Shown: in pieces, positions 51,537 through 61,550 of the stretch | Numbering within the stretch: the first letter of the stretch is position 1 | Layout: every line of letters starts with the position of its first letter | From: Jannaschia sp. CCS1 | Lineage (GTDB): Bacteria; Pseudomonadota; Alphaproteobacteria; Rhodobacterales; Rhodobacteraceae | Direction of reading: 5' to 3' | DNA: 64,000 bases | Assembly (NCBI RefSeq): GCF_000013565.1 | Contig: NC_007802.1 | Location: 4,018,501-4,082,500 of the forward strand | Notes under the pieces: model-generated | Databases searched by the model: none | Told to the model about the DNA's origin: nothing | Seen by the model: the letters and a program-made list of their open reading frames with translations, nothing else | Position numbers and translations under genes: made by a program

Positions 51537-52423
51537 GGCGCGGCCCGTTGCGCTGCGGGGATCACGCTGGTGAGGGCGCGAAAAACTTCTTCAATCACAC
51601 GGGGTTTGACCTGATCTTTATGGCAGGCAAGGCCTAGGATGCGGCTTGGCGCGTCGTCCCCAAGGGGCAGTCGTTTGACGCGCACGCCGTCTTGTGGCGT
51701 CACCGCCAGATCCGGCACGATGGATACACCCAGACCCGCCTGCACCATGCTGGAAATCGCCTCGGCGCTGTTCAGCTCCATCGCCTCGGACACCTGCACG
51801 CGTTTGGAAAGGATCCAGTTCTCGATCAACGTTCCCAGGACGGCGTTGCGGTTGAAGCGGATGAACGGGCGGCTGTGCAGCAACTCGAACGGATCATCGC
51901 TGTGCTCATCCTGCGGGGCGATCAGTTGCAGAGGTTCCTCCGCGAGGCGCTGAAACCGGATGCGCTGGGGCAGAAGATGTGGCTTGGTGACAATGGCCGC
52001 ATCCAGGGTGCCCCGCTCAATATCAGCAAGAAGTTCTCCGGTCAGGCCGGGGCGGATATGCAGGCCAATGCCGGGGAAACGCCGCTTCAGGATGGCCATG
52101 GCCCGGGGCGTCAGGCCTGTCAGCGTGGTCCCAAGCGCGCCCAGACGCAGATCACCGCTGAGGCCATCTTCCTCCATGACCGAGGCCACGAGGCCGTCAT
52201 AATCGGCCAAAAGCACGCGGGCTTTGGCAACGATCTGGCGGGCAATCGGTGTCAGCTCGGGCGTGCGGGTGGTGCGGTTGAACAGGGCAACGCCAAGGTC
52301 CGCTTCGAGCGCCTGCATCTGTTGGCTGACGGCGGCGTGGGTGACGTGCACGACATCCGCCGCCGCGGAGAACGTCTTGGCGTCGGCCACGGCGACGAGG
52401 GTTCGAAGAAGGCGAATGGTCAC
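51533..52423 (-). CDS. LysR family transcriptional regulator
   Basis: A 296-residue regulator. The helix-turn-helix is TFSAAADVVHVTHAAVSQQMQALEADLG, followed by the effector-binding domain (LRLGALGTTLTGL). It is coupled to the TauE/SafE gene by a 4-nt overlap and is 82 bp downstream of the reductive dehalogenase stop, so a shared transcript is possible. Confidence 0.9.
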   Translation of the reverse strand: MTIRLLRTLVAVADAKTFSAAADVVHVTHAAVSQQMQALEADLGVALFNRTTRTPELTPIARQIVAKARVLLADYDGLVASVMEEDGLSGDLRLGALGTTLTGLTPRAMAILKRRFPGIGLHIRPGLTGELLADIERGTLDAAIVTKPHLLPQRIRFQRLAEEPLQLIAPQDEHSDDPFELLHSRPFIRFNRNAVLGTLIENWILSKRVQVSEAMELNSAEAISSMVQAGLGVSIVPDLAVTPQDGVRVKRLPLGDDAPSRILGLACHKDQVKPRVIEEVFRALTSVIPAAQRAAP

Positions 52424-52505
52424 GGGGGCTTTCGGATGGAGAAGCAGCCACGGCTAAGACTGTTAGCCCTGCTTACACAGCCCTGCCGCGGTCGTCCACG
52501 TCGTT

Positions 52506-55500
52506 CTAGAGATCCACCTCAATCACGCCGCCCGCCTCTGCTGCGCGGCTTTGGCACAGGATGATCCCGTCTTCGCGCTGCGCCTTGGAGAGGACGAAAT
52601 CCCGGTGCTCCACGTCGCCGGAAATCAAGCCGCATTTGCACACACCGCAGATCCCGTCCGAGCATTTGACGTCCACGTGAATGCCATTCTCGGTCAGCAC
52701 GTCGGTGGCGGTTTTGTCAGCGGGTATCGACAGAGTCTGCCCGGACCTCACCAGCTTCAGCGTGAAATCGTGGTTCACGTAGTCGGGCTGTTCGGGGACG
52801 GAGAAATACTCCAGATGCCGGGCGTCCTCCGGGAACCCTACCGCCTCTGCCGCCTCCATCACCGCGGACATGTAGCGATCCGCGCCGCAGGTGTAGACGT
52901 GCCAGCCGGGCTGATAGCCGCCCAGGATCGTCGCCAGATCCGCACGCGAGCCTTCGTCTGTCACGTGCAGCTGCACGCGGTCGGCCCATGGGAAGCCCAT
53001 GATCTCCTCAAGCAACCCCATCTGCGCGCGGGATCGACCAGAATAATGCATCGTAAACGCGCGCCCCTGGGCATGTAGTTCATGGGCCATTGCCACCATC
53101 GGGGTGATACCGATGCCACCCCCCATGAGGACCGAGTTGCTCGCACCAGCATTCAGCGGGAAATGGTTGATGGGCCGCGATATGAAGATCCGCCGCCCGG
53201 TGGAGAAAATGCGGTGCAGCAACTTTGAGCCGCCGCGCCCCTCATCCTCCTTCAACACGGCGATCTGGTATTTCGACCGATCTGCCGGGTCGCCGGACAT
53301 CGAGTATTGGCGCAGAAACTCCGGGGCGACGACGATATCAAGATGCGCGCCTGCGCTCCATTCGGGCAAGTCGCCGCCATCTACGGGCGTGAACTCATAG
53401 ATGCTGACCCCCTCGGCGCTGACATCCGCGCGGGTGATCTCCACCTGGATGACCGGGCTTTCGCCCTCGGCGGCGTAGATGTGCAGATGGCCCTTTTCAT
53501 CACGCTCCAGCAGCGACTTGTATTCCTTGGCCGTGACCATCGCCTGATAGGCTTCGATCCCCGCTTCCCGATCCATGTTGAACGGATAGGGGTGGGGATG
53601 GGGTGCCAGCGGTGCCGGATAGACGGCGAGGGTCTGATCCTCGTACCGCAAATCGAGGTCCTTTTGCAGGGCGCGCGTGTTGACCGGCTGCTGGGTGGGG
53701 CGATAGCCGCCGTCCTCTTCCATCTCCAGATCCCACCACCACTTCTTCACAGGGTTGAGGGTGCCATTTTCCACCACGTCATCGAGTTTTGCCAGGACGG
53801 GTGCCAGCTGCGGCACGTTCATCGCGGCCCACCGGAAGGGCTTTTCCTTGAAGAGCCCTTCGAGGTTCCAGGGGCAGGTCTTCATGCAGCGCCCGCACAT
53901 CGCGCCACCTGGTGTCGTGACGCGGTAGGTTGCGCATTTTTGGCTATCGGATTTCCAGATCTCATAGCCATTGAACATCAGCTTCGGGCCTGCGGTGATC
54001 GCGCCCGAGGGACATTCCCGCGCGCATTTGTTGCAGCTGTCGCAAAACCTTTGCAGACCGAAATCGATGGGCTTGTCATGGGCCATTGGCAAATCTGTTG
54101 TGACGGTGCCGGATTTCAGGCGAGGGCCAAGGAACGGGTTGAGGATGACCTCACCGATCCGGCTGACTTCCCCCAAGCCCGACAGCAGCAAAAGCGGCGG
54201 CTGCAACACCTCCCCATCCATCACGGTGTGGGCCTTGGCCTTGTAGCCGAGGTTACGGATCTGTTTGGCAATGACGCCGCCAATCAGGGAAAACCGCAGG
54301 TAGGCACGCATTGATTGCGCCACCGCGATCCAGTCATCGCCGCTGGACCCCTCCATCGTCTCATAGCCCTGGTCGATGATCATGTTGATCGACTGGTCGT
54401 GGGGCGGATCAATCCTCTCACCACGCGCGTCATGACTGTACCACGCCCAGTCCGGGCAACGCGCAATGCCCACCGCGTCAACGCCAAGCCAGTAGCTGGT
54501 GGCTTTCACCAAATCCGCCGCCTCCTGCGGGTCCAACTGCACCTGCTCTGCCGCGGTCTCCCCATCCTGCAGCAGCACAAACGCCCCCAATGCCCGCCGC
54601 TGCGCCATGGAGGGCGCGGCCTTGCGCACATAATGGCCGCCTTTCGCGCCCTCCTGCATCTTCTTGCCCATGTCCCCGAATTGGGCACGTGCGAACATGT
54701 CGGCGCGTTTGGGGACGCGGGCAACATTGGGCTCGTCAATGTAGGTGGTGGGCGTGTCGACACGCTTGAGCGTCTCGAACGGATGGGCGCCATCGACAAA
54801 GCGTCGCTTGGCGTAGGGCTCTGCGTTCATGGCGTTTTTGGCGGAGGATGTGCCAAGCCTCCAGCCGATGCCAAAGGCGGATTTCGGCTGTTGGTCCAGG
54901 GGCGTGAGCGGCAAATCAGGCGCGATCTCAAACGTCGTGGTAACGGCGGCGAGGCCGAACCGCGTGCCGATATACGGGTGATGCAGCGTGCCATCCTCGA
55001 CCGTCGCGAGACCGGCGGCCACGGCCAGTTTATTGAGGTCCACGTCCGAGCTGGACACCGTGTGCCCGCGCGACGGATAGCCCAGAAGCCTGAGGTAGTT
55101 GGCCAGGACAATCGCGGCCTCAGCGGCCAGTAGACCCGCGCGGTGGGCCTGGGCATCCGCCATCCATCCGGTGCCAGGTTCGTCCATGTCCGGCGCGCGC
55201 GGGTTCTCGTAGAGGAAGACCAGCGCGTGGGTGTGACCGTCGATGCCCGTGGGCGGTGCGTCCATGCTGTCCTTGAGATCCGACATGATCATGTCGATGC
55301 CCGCCGCCAGCGTTTTGGTCTGTCGTGTTTTCAGATCGTTGGCGAGGCGGCCCACATCCGGGTTCACGTGAGGCTCTGCCAGAACCGCCCCCTCAGGCAG
55401 CCTGCACACGCCCACCAAGGCCGCGTCTGAGAAATATCCGAACGCCTTGAGATGATCTGCCCGGTCCTGGGGGCCTGTCGGGGCCTCGGCCACGGCCTTG

Positions 55501-55715
55501 TTGACCAACCCATCCCGGATCGCGTCAAGCATCGCCTGATGCTCTCGCATCGCGTTGACGATGGACCGGGCATCATCGGGGCGCGCAAACGACAAGTGCT
55601 GTGACGGGGGCACGGCGGCAAGGTCCGGCATGGACGCGGTCCGCGACAGCCGCTCGGTCGGATAGCGACCCATGTGAACAGGTCGGTTCTTATCCGAGAA
55701 AAAGCGTAGCGTCAT
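52506..55715 (-). CDS. rdhA: self-sufficient reductive dehalogenase fused to flavin/2Fe-2S reductase
   Basis: A 1069-residue enzyme of the catabolic (NpRdhA/BhbA-type) class. Residues about 1-375 form an N-terminal domain that repeats the cobalamin domain's pattern (LGYPSRGHTV here, LGYKAKAHTV at 490-499). Residues 400-550 are the B12-binding domain, with Tyr491 and Lys534 as candidate active-site residues. Two [4Fe-4S] clusters use Cys558, 561, 564, 568 and Cys594, 607, 610, 614. From about 745 a phthalate-dioxygenase-reductase-like module follows: RQYSMSGDP (FMN), GGGIGITPM (NAD(P)H), and CSDGICGVC plus a later Cys (plant-type 2Fe-2S). There is no Tat signal or membrane-anchor partner, so it is cytoplasmic and likely oxygen-tolerant, removing halogen from an aromatic compound. 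Confidence 0.88.
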   Translation of the reverse strand: MTLRFFSDKNRPVHMGRYPTERLSRTASMPDLAAVPPSQHLSFARPDDARSIVNAMREHQAMLDAIRDGLVNKAVAEAPTGPQDRADHLKAFGYFSDAALVGVCRLPEGAVLAEPHVNPDVGRLANDLKTRQTKTLAAGIDMIMSDLKDSMDAPPTGIDGHTHALVFLYENPRAPDMDEPGTGWMADAQAHRAGLLAAEAAIVLANYLRLLGYPSRGHTVSSSDVDLNKLAVAAGLATVEDGTLHHPYIGTRFGLAAVTTTFEIAPDLPLTPLDQQPKSAFGIGWRLGTSSAKNAMNAEPYAKRRFVDGAHPFETLKRVDTPTTYIDEPNVARVPKRADMFARAQFGDMGKKMQEGAKGGHYVRKAAPSMAQRRALGAFVLLQDGETAAEQVQLDPQEAADLVKATSYWLGVDAVGIARCPDWAWYSHDARGERIDPPHDQSINMIIDQGYETMEGSSGDDWIAVAQSMRAYLRFSLIGGVIAKQIRNLGYKAKAHTVMDGEVLQPPLLLLSGLGEVSRIGEVILNPFLGPRLKSGTVTTDLPMAHDKPIDFGLQRFCDSCNKCARECPSGAITAGPKLMFNGYEIWKSDSQKCATYRVTTPGGAMCGRCMKTCPWNLEGLFKEKPFRWAAMNVPQLAPVLAKLDDVVENGTLNPVKKWWWDLEMEEDGGYRPTQQPVNTRALQKDLDLRYEDQTLAVYPAPLAPHPHPYPFNMDREAGIEAYQAMVTAKEYKSLLERDEKGHLHIYAAEGESPVIQVEITRADVSAEGVSIYEFTPVDGGDLPEWSAGAHLDIVVAPEFLRQYSMSGDPADRSKYQIAVLKEDEGRGGSKLLHRIFSTGRRIFISRPINHFPLNAGASNSVLMGGGIGITPMVAMAHELHAQGRAFTMHYSGRSRAQMGLLEEIMGFPWADRVQLHVTDEGSRADLATILGGYQPGWHVYTCGADRYMSAVMEAAEAVGFPEDARHLEYFSVPEQPDYVNHDFTLKLVRSGQTLSIPADKTATDVLTENGIHVDVKCSDGICGVCKCGLISGDVEHRDFVLSKAQREDGIILCQSRAAEAGGVIEVDL

Positions 55716-55827
55716 CATCTGCCCCGAGTTGAGTGATGGGGCGGAGCGTAGCCGCGTGGCGTGCCAGACCACAAGGCTATGTGAGCGCACCGTTTGAAAC
55801 CGGGTCGTCCAGCGGGGACGGACGCCG

Positions 55828-56052
55828 TCAACCATCGGTCACTGAGGCGCTGCCGAAAGCCTCACAAATGTTGCGATGACCGGCCTCGTCCAGGCAAGCC
55901 AGGACATGACGGGCGAACGCAAGTGTCGCTGACACGCAGATCACGCCTCCAATGGCGACCGAGTATCCGCCGACCAGAGAGGTGAAGAACCCAGTCACCG
56001 CCATCTCACCCGCGCCGATGGGATAACCCCATGACCGTGCGACCGCGATCAA
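55828..56052 (-). pseudogene. possible C-terminal remnant of an MFS exporter
   Basis: A 74-residue frame whose pattern PIGAGEMAVTGFFTSLVGGYSV...GGVICVSATLAFAR resembles the last two helices of MFS_3-type exporters. No upstream part of such a gene is visible in any frame, so it looks like the leftover end of a deleted transporter gene. The 583-bp stretch 55716-56298 between rdhA and the AraC gene contains nothing else I can support except promoters. Confidence 0.3.
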
Positions 56053-56298
56053 AGCTCGATTGACATCGAATGTGGGTCAGATCGGCATTACCCCGCCTGT
56101 TCGACCCCTTCGTTGGCAATAGTGGGCTTGCTGGTCGCCACCGATATCCCGGCCGCGCCGTGGTCGGGGTCGTCGTTGCTGTCCGCGCACCCGACGGTCG
56201 CCGCGCCGCTTTCAAACTCTTACATAAGTTCTTCTGCTTCAATGCAGGCGCTCAGGAAGTGCTATGGGATCGTCGGGGCCGATGATATCGTCAGTGAA

Positions 56299-57240
56299 AT
56301 GAAGACATGGCAAGTCACCTCAAACGACCCGCATGAGGGTCTGACCAAATGGGCCGACGGCTTGGATGAGGCCTTCGTGCAGCTGGAGCCCGTGGCCACC
56401 ACCGGCGACGGGTTCTACGGACACATACAGCAGACATCAACGGCGGAGCTTGATGTCTCCGTCGTGACATCGACCGGCCACGAGATACGGCGGCTTGACC
56501 GTCACATCCGGCATCGCTCGGCGGACCTTTTGTACGTGAATATTCTGGGCCGGGGGCGCAGCGAAGTCTCCCAACGTGACACGGTCGTGGCGGCCCCCAT
56601 GGACGTATCGATTGTCGATCCCCGGGCGCCCTACTCCATCCGACAAGAGGCTCCGTTTCAATTGGTGTCCATTGCGGTGCCACCCGATTGGGTCGAACGC
56701 GAGGCGCGCCATTGTCACTTCCTCAGCCGAACCGCTGCCGGGCGCGAGTTATCCAGTGTTGTCTGGGGGTTGGCCAAGATGCTTTTGGCCATCAAGCCGG
56801 ATCAGGACGGCCTGGCAACTTCGTTGGCACAGCAAATCCACCATAGCCTGGCCTTGTTGCCAGAGATGGCGGGGTCAGACGCCACCCCGCGCGTTAGCGT
56901 CGCAATGCTGCAAAGCTACGTGCAGCGCCATTTTAGCCAGCCTGATTTGCGGGCCGAGCACCTCGCCCGACAGTTTGGCATTTCGGTGCGGCGCGTGCAT
57001 CAGTTGTTTGAGCCTACAGGACACACAGTGTCGGAATTCATCAACGACCTCCGCCTTGCCCGTGCCGCTGATTGCCTGGGTGACGCCGCCCTGGCAAGGC
57101 GCACGATCTCGGAAATCGCCTGGCAGGTTGGCTATAGCGATCCGTCCTACTTCACCCGCCGGTTCAAGCGACGCTACGGATGCTCGCCCCGTGCGTACCG
57201 TGCGGCCCATCATCCGGCTCCGATTGCGCGTTTGTCCTAG
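56299..57240 (+). CDS. AraC family transcriptional regulator
   Basis: A 313-residue regulator with an N-terminal AraC-binding-like domain and a C-terminal double helix-turn-helix (LRAEHLARQFGISVRRVHQLF and ISEIAWQVGYSDPSYFTRRFKRRYG). The start at 56299 gives the usual family length; ATG codons at 56113 and 56242 would extend it. It diverges from the rdhA side and precedes the nitronate monooxygenase-amidase pair, so it may control either. Confidence 0.88.
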   Translation: MKTWQVTSNDPHEGLTKWADGLDEAFVQLEPVATTGDGFYGHIQQTSTAELDVSVVTSTGHEIRRLDRHIRHRSADLLYVNILGRGRSEVSQRDTVVAAPMDVSIVDPRAPYSIRQEAPFQLVSIAVPPDWVEREARHCHFLSRTAAGRELSSVVWGLAKMLLAIKPDQDGLATSLAQQIHHSLALLPEMAGSDATPRVSVAMLQSYVQRHFSQPDLRAEHLARQFGISVRRVHQLFEPTGHTVSEFINDLRLARAADCLGDAALARRTISEIAWQVGYSDPSYFTRRFKRRYGCSPRAYRAAHHPAPIARLS

Positions 57241-57336
57241 AATTGCGCGCGCATGTCCTACAGTCGCCACGCAGCTTTCGCCTAGCCTGATCCACGCCGC
57301 CCGGATGCGGGCGGTCACTGATTGGGAGGGACGACA

Positions 57337-58362
57337 ATGGCCACACGCTTCACAAAGACATTCGGACTGAAATACCCCTTGGCACAGGCGGGCATGGCCT
57401 TTGCCGGTGCAGAGCCGGACCTGGCCATCGCGGTCTGCAAAGGCGGCGGCATCGGGTCAATCGGGGTTGGTTTCACCCCCGGAGAGGTCTTGCGCGGGAT
57501 GATTGGGACGATCCGCGCCGCCACTGACGCGCCGTTCAACATCAATTTCATCACCTGTTTCGGAAACGATGAACAAGTCCGCGTCGCCGCCGAGGAAAAG
57601 GTGCCGGTGGTGTCCTTTCACTGGGGCCACCCCCCGGCGGATCAGATCAAAATGCTCAAAGATGCAGGCTGTTCGATCTGGGTACAGGTTGGCACGGTCG
57701 AGGATGGGTTGCAGGCCGTAGACTATGGCGCTGACGTGATCGTCGCCCAGGGTTGGGAGGCAGGCGGGCACAATTATGGCGGCATGGGATCGATGGCGCT
57801 GATCCCCGCGATGGTGGACGCTGTGGGCGATCGCGCGATGGTCCTTGCATCAGGCGGTATCTCCGATGCGCGTGCGGCAGCGGCAGCGATGGTTCTGGGC
57901 GCGGACGGCGTTTGGGTCGGCACCCGACTGGTCGCCAGCACCGAAGCCACGGTTCACCGGGAACATCACGCAAGATTGGTCGCGGCAAGCGGCACCGATA
58001 CCACCCGGTCTGCCGTGTTCGGGCCGGAAATGCCCCACTTCAACCCGATGCGACTGCTCAAGGTGCGTGTCACCGAGGAGTTTGAAGGGCGCTTGCAGGA
58101 TGTCCCGATGGAGCGGGATAATGAGCCGATCATCGGCGAAACCCTTCTTGGGGGGCAAAAGCACATCAAGCGTCGGTTCGACGTGATCCTGCCAACGGAA
58201 GACACCACCGGCGACTTTGAGGAAATGGCGTGGCTTGCCGGTCAGGGCGTGGGGCAGGTCAGGGATATCAAGCCCGCCGCACAGATCGTGGAGGAGATGA
58301 TGGACGGGGCAAACGACCTTCTTAATCGCATGGGCGCGTCGATCCCGACGGCAGCGGAGTGA
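57337..58362 (+). CDS. nitronate monooxygenase (2-nitropropane dioxygenase family)
   Basis: A 341-residue FMN TIM-barrel enzyme that oxidises nitronates, e.g. propionate-3-nitronate, to carbonyl compounds. The N-terminal PLAQAGMAFAGAEPDLAIAV, the FMN-binding glycines ASGGISDARAAAAAMVLGADGVWVG-like block and the catalytic-His region QGWEAGGH are visible. GGGAGGG precedes the ATG. The end overlaps the amidase start by 4 nt. Confidence 0.87.
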   Translation: MATRFTKTFGLKYPLAQAGMAFAGAEPDLAIAVCKGGGIGSIGVGFTPGEVLRGMIGTIRAATDAPFNINFITCFGNDEQVRVAAEEKVPVVSFHWGHPPADQIKMLKDAGCSIWVQVGTVEDGLQAVDYGADVIVAQGWEAGGHNYGGMGSMALIPAMVDAVGDRAMVLASGGISDARAAAAAMVLGADGVWVGTRLVASTEATVHREHHARLVAASGTDTTRSAVFGPEMPHFNPMRLLKVRVTEEFEGRLQDVPMERDNEPIIGETLLGGQKHIKRRFDVILPTEDTTGDFEEMAWLAGQGVGQVRDIKPAAQIVEEMMDGANDLLNRMGASIPTAAE

Positions 58363-59645
58363 CCGCCGTGAACGACAAGGTGACGGCGGCCAAAACTGCT
58401 TTGCGCGCCATGGCCGGCCTGAACCCGCTGGTGCGCGATCCGTTCGACCTGTCGACCGGAGGCGATGGCCCGTTGTCAGGTATGCCAATCGTGGTCAAAG
58501 CCAATATCGCCATAGACGAATTGCCCCAGTGTGGCGCGTCCCCGGCCCTGGAGGACAACATCGCGCAGAACTCCGCGCCCGTTGTTCAAAGGCTGCTTGA
58601 CGCCGGGGCGGTCATTGTCGGGCAGGCAAACATGCACGAATTGGCGTTCGGCATCACCAGTTACAACGCGTATCACGGCGCGGTCGGCAATCCCGCCAAT
58701 CCCGCGCATATGGCCGGTGGCTCCTCTGGCGGGACGGCCGCTGCGGTTGCGTCCGGGGCGGTTTCCTTGGGCCTGGCCTCGGACACCGGTGGATCCGGCA
58801 GATTGCCTGCCGCCATGTGTGGCTGTGTCGGGTTCCGGCCCACGCAGGGGCGCTATCCATCGGACGGCATTCTCACGTTGTCGTCCAGCTTTGACACCGT
58901 CACGCCTATGGCACGTGATGTGGCGGGACTTACCCTGATCGACGCGGTGATGGCAGGCGTGGCACCCCGAAAGCGCGATCCGCACAAACCGCTGCGCCTC
59001 GGTGTGGTGGAAGATGCCTTCTGGCAGGGCGTCGATGCGGCGATGGCGCAGGCATGTCGTGACAAGCTCAACACCCTTGAGGACGCGGGCGTGCATCTCG
59101 TGCCGCTCAGCGCTCCGGATCTGATGGCCCGCTGCGCGGACATCTCGATGGGCATCGTTCTTTATGAAACGCAGATCTACTGGGACGCTTTTCTTGCATC
59201 GCGGGACACCACAATGATCGCATTCGCAGATCAGATCGCCAGTCCGGATGTCGCCAGCATTTTTGGTCACGTCGCCAGTGGTGCGGCCCCGTCCGATGCC
59301 GACTACGCGCAAATGAGCGGCCCCAAGCGCCGAGCAATTTGCAAGATCGTGACTGATCTGCTGGCTGACGTCGACGGCCTGATCATGCCGACACTGGCCA
59401 CCACCGCCCCGCTGATCGACCAGACCGAGACCTGCCGGATCAATGGCGAAGAGGTTGACCTATTCAACGCTCTGACGGCGCGGGCCCTTGTTGCGTCCAT
59501 CACTGGCCATCCCGAGATCTCCCTGCCTGCGGGGCAGCTGGGCGGGTTGCCCATCGGGTTGGGCATATTAGGGACGCATGGCCAGGATGATGAATTGCTG
59601 GCGGTTGCGGCACAGATCGAACCCCTGTTGGCAGCAACGAATTGA
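58359..59645 (+). CDS. amidase (amidase signature family)
   Basis: A 428-residue hydrolase of the amidase signature family. The Ser-cisSer-Lys triad is Lys47 (VVKAN), Ser121 in GGSSGG and Ser145 in DTGGSGRLPAAMCG; the spacings fit the family. The SGRLPAAMCGCVGFRPTQGRYP stretch in two parts resembles mandelamide and indoleacetamide hydrolases. It starts with GTG within the previous stop. It probably releases a carboxylic acid from an aromatic or aliphatic amide. Confidence 0.88.
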   Translation: MTAVNDKVTAAKTALRAMAGLNPLVRDPFDLSTGGDGPLSGMPIVVKANIAIDELPQCGASPALEDNIAQNSAPVVQRLLDAGAVIVGQANMHELAFGITSYNAYHGAVGNPANPAHMAGGSSGGTAAAVASGAVSLGLASDTGGSGRLPAAMCGCVGFRPTQGRYPSDGILTLSSSFDTVTPMARDVAGLTLIDAVMAGVAPRKRDPHKPLRLGVVEDAFWQGVDAAMAQACRDKLNTLEDAGVHLVPLSAPDLMARCADISMGIVLYETQIYWDAFLASRDTTMIAFADQIASPDVASIFGHVASGAAPSDADYAQMSGPKRRAICKIVTDLLADVDGLIMPTLATTAPLIDQTETCRINGEEVDLFNALTARALVASITGHPEISLPAGQLGGLPIGLGILGTHGQDDELLAVAAQIEPLLAATN

Positions 59646-59806
59646 TCATGAGGGGGGCTAGGCAAGATCGGCGGCGGCTCAACTAGGGCCTGTCATCGCC
59701 GGTCTGCGCGTCGGGCCGGAGATGATCGGGATCCTGTTACGGCTCCCCAATGTCACACGCGTCTCGCTCAGGACGTTGGCGCCGGTCGAACATCCCACCA
59801 AACGCA

Positions 59807-59832
59807 AAAGGCCCCCCGGGCGGGAGGCCTTT
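59807..59832 (-). terminator. rRNA operon terminator
   Basis: Stem AAAGGCC/GGCCTTT with a GC-rich interior, followed on the minus strand by TTTTGCGTTT, 26 bp after the tRNA-fMet gene. It ends the rRNA operon. Confidence 0.8.
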
Positions 59833-59858
59833 GAGCGCATATTGCGACGTTAAGACAT

Positions 59859-59935
<77 letters not shown>

Positions 59936-60296
59936 CCAATGGGTGTGAGGTATCCCTCTCCCACCTGAGTCGCAAGGGGCATATGATGGAATTGTGACGT
60001 GAATCTGCGGTTTGTTGACCGGGCTTTCGATAAAGAGATGGGTCAGCTGCACGTCGCCAAGGTCGGCGTCACTCGGAAGGCGCGTAGCGCGCGCGGCCAT
60101 GCCGAGCGGCAAAAATCCATCTGGCCTGAGCATGAGATCAACCACAGAAGCCGTTTGCGCACCCAATATCCGTGTGCTGCCCGCCGACGGTAGTCTCTGC
60201 GTAGGTCATAAACGACGCAGACACCTAAAGGGGTGTGGCAAGTTCGATTGTTTGGAAGGGGGTATCGTTAGAGAGATATGTTTGTTTCTTACTAGG
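59936..60296 (-). other. spacer between 5S rRNA and tRNA-fMet
   Basis: 361 bp of transcribed spacer. No protein or RNA gene is recognised; frames in it are short and not protein-like. It is longer than the spacer I would expect here. Confidence 0.6.
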
Positions 60297-60411
60297 TTTG
60301 GCGGTGACCTACTCTCCCACACCTTAAGATGCAGTACCATCGGCGCAACGGCACTTAACGGCCGGGTTCGGAATGGAGCCGGGTGTTTTGCTCGCGCTAT
60401 GACCACCAAAC
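60297..60411 (-). rRNA. rrf: 5S ribosomal RNA
   Basis: About 115 nt with the 5S signature: closing stem GTTTGG/CCAAAC, and the conserved CCATTCCGAACCCGG and GTGGGAGAGTAGGTCACCGCC strings on the minus strand. It lies about 155 bp after the 23S gene; ends are approximate. Confidence 0.93.
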
Positions 60412-60437
60412 CAAGAAAGAAACAAACATTTATCAGT

Positions 60438-60467
60438 GTGCTACCGCGCCTCGCGCTACTTGAGCAC
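60438..60467 (-). repeat. 30-nt CAAGTA hairpin element, copy C (between 23S and 5S)
   Basis: Minus strand: GTGCT, CAAGTA, GCGC, GAG loop, GCGC, GGT, AGCAC. The outer stem sequence differs from copies B and D but pairing is kept (covariation). Confidence 0.6.
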
Positions 60468-60553
60468 GAATGCGGCGGCACTCTATCCAGATTTTAACAC
60501 TGTATGGTGTTGGTGATGCTTGAAGATCAGGTCGGACAGTTTCCTGTCTATCA

Positions 60554-60569
60554 CTGGATCAAATCAAGC
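60554..60569 (-). other. 3' arm of the 23S processing stem
   Basis: 16 bp exactly complementary to 63925-63940 at the other end of the 23S gene. The two arms form the long-range stem cleaved by RNase III to release pre-23S rRNA. Confidence 0.75.
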
Positions 60570-60985
60570 CTATCGAACAATTAGTACCAGTCAACTGAGC
60601 GTGTTACCACGCTTACATCTCTGGCCTATCGACGAGGTGGTCTACCTCGGTTCTCAGGGATACCTTGTTTTGAGGGGGGCTTCCCGCTTAGATGCCTTCA
60701 GCGGTTATCCTTTCCGATCATAGCTACCCAGCACTGCTCCTGGCGGAACAACTGGTACACCAGTGGATCGTTCACCCCGGTCCTCTCGTACTAGGGGCAA
60801 CTCCTCTCAAGTATCCTACACCCACGGCAGATAGGGACCGAACTGTCTCACGACGTTCTAAACCCAGCTCACGTACCTCTTTAAACGGCGAACAGCCGTA
60901 CCCTTGGGACCTGCTCCAGCCCCAGGATGAGATGAGCCGACATCGAGGTGCCAAACGGTGCCGTCGATATGGACTCTTGGGCACC

Positions 60986-61039
<54 letters not shown>

Positions 61040-61162
61040 TCGGGACCACCGGATCACTATGGCCGTCTTTCGACTCTGCTCGACTTGTCAGTCTCGCAGT
61101 CAGGCTGGCTTCTGCCATTGCACTCAACGAGCGATTTCCGACCGCTCTGAGCCAACCTTCGC

Positions 61163-61212
<50 letters not shown>

Positions 61213-61467
61213 ACAGAGGGTCCCGGATCCGGATAACGGACCGCGGTTAGATAACAAGAATGCGAAGGGTGGTATCTCAAGGATGGCTCCACAGAAACTA
61301 GCGTTCCTGCTTCAAAGCCTACCACCTATCCTGCACATCCCAGTCCTGTTACCAGTCTGAAGCTGTAGTAAAGGTGCACGGGGTCTTTCCGTCTAACCGC
61401 GGGAAGCCTGCATCTTGACAGGCAATTCAATTTCGCTGAGTCGATGTTGGAGACAGCGGGGAAGTCG

Positions 61468-61550
<83 letters not shown>

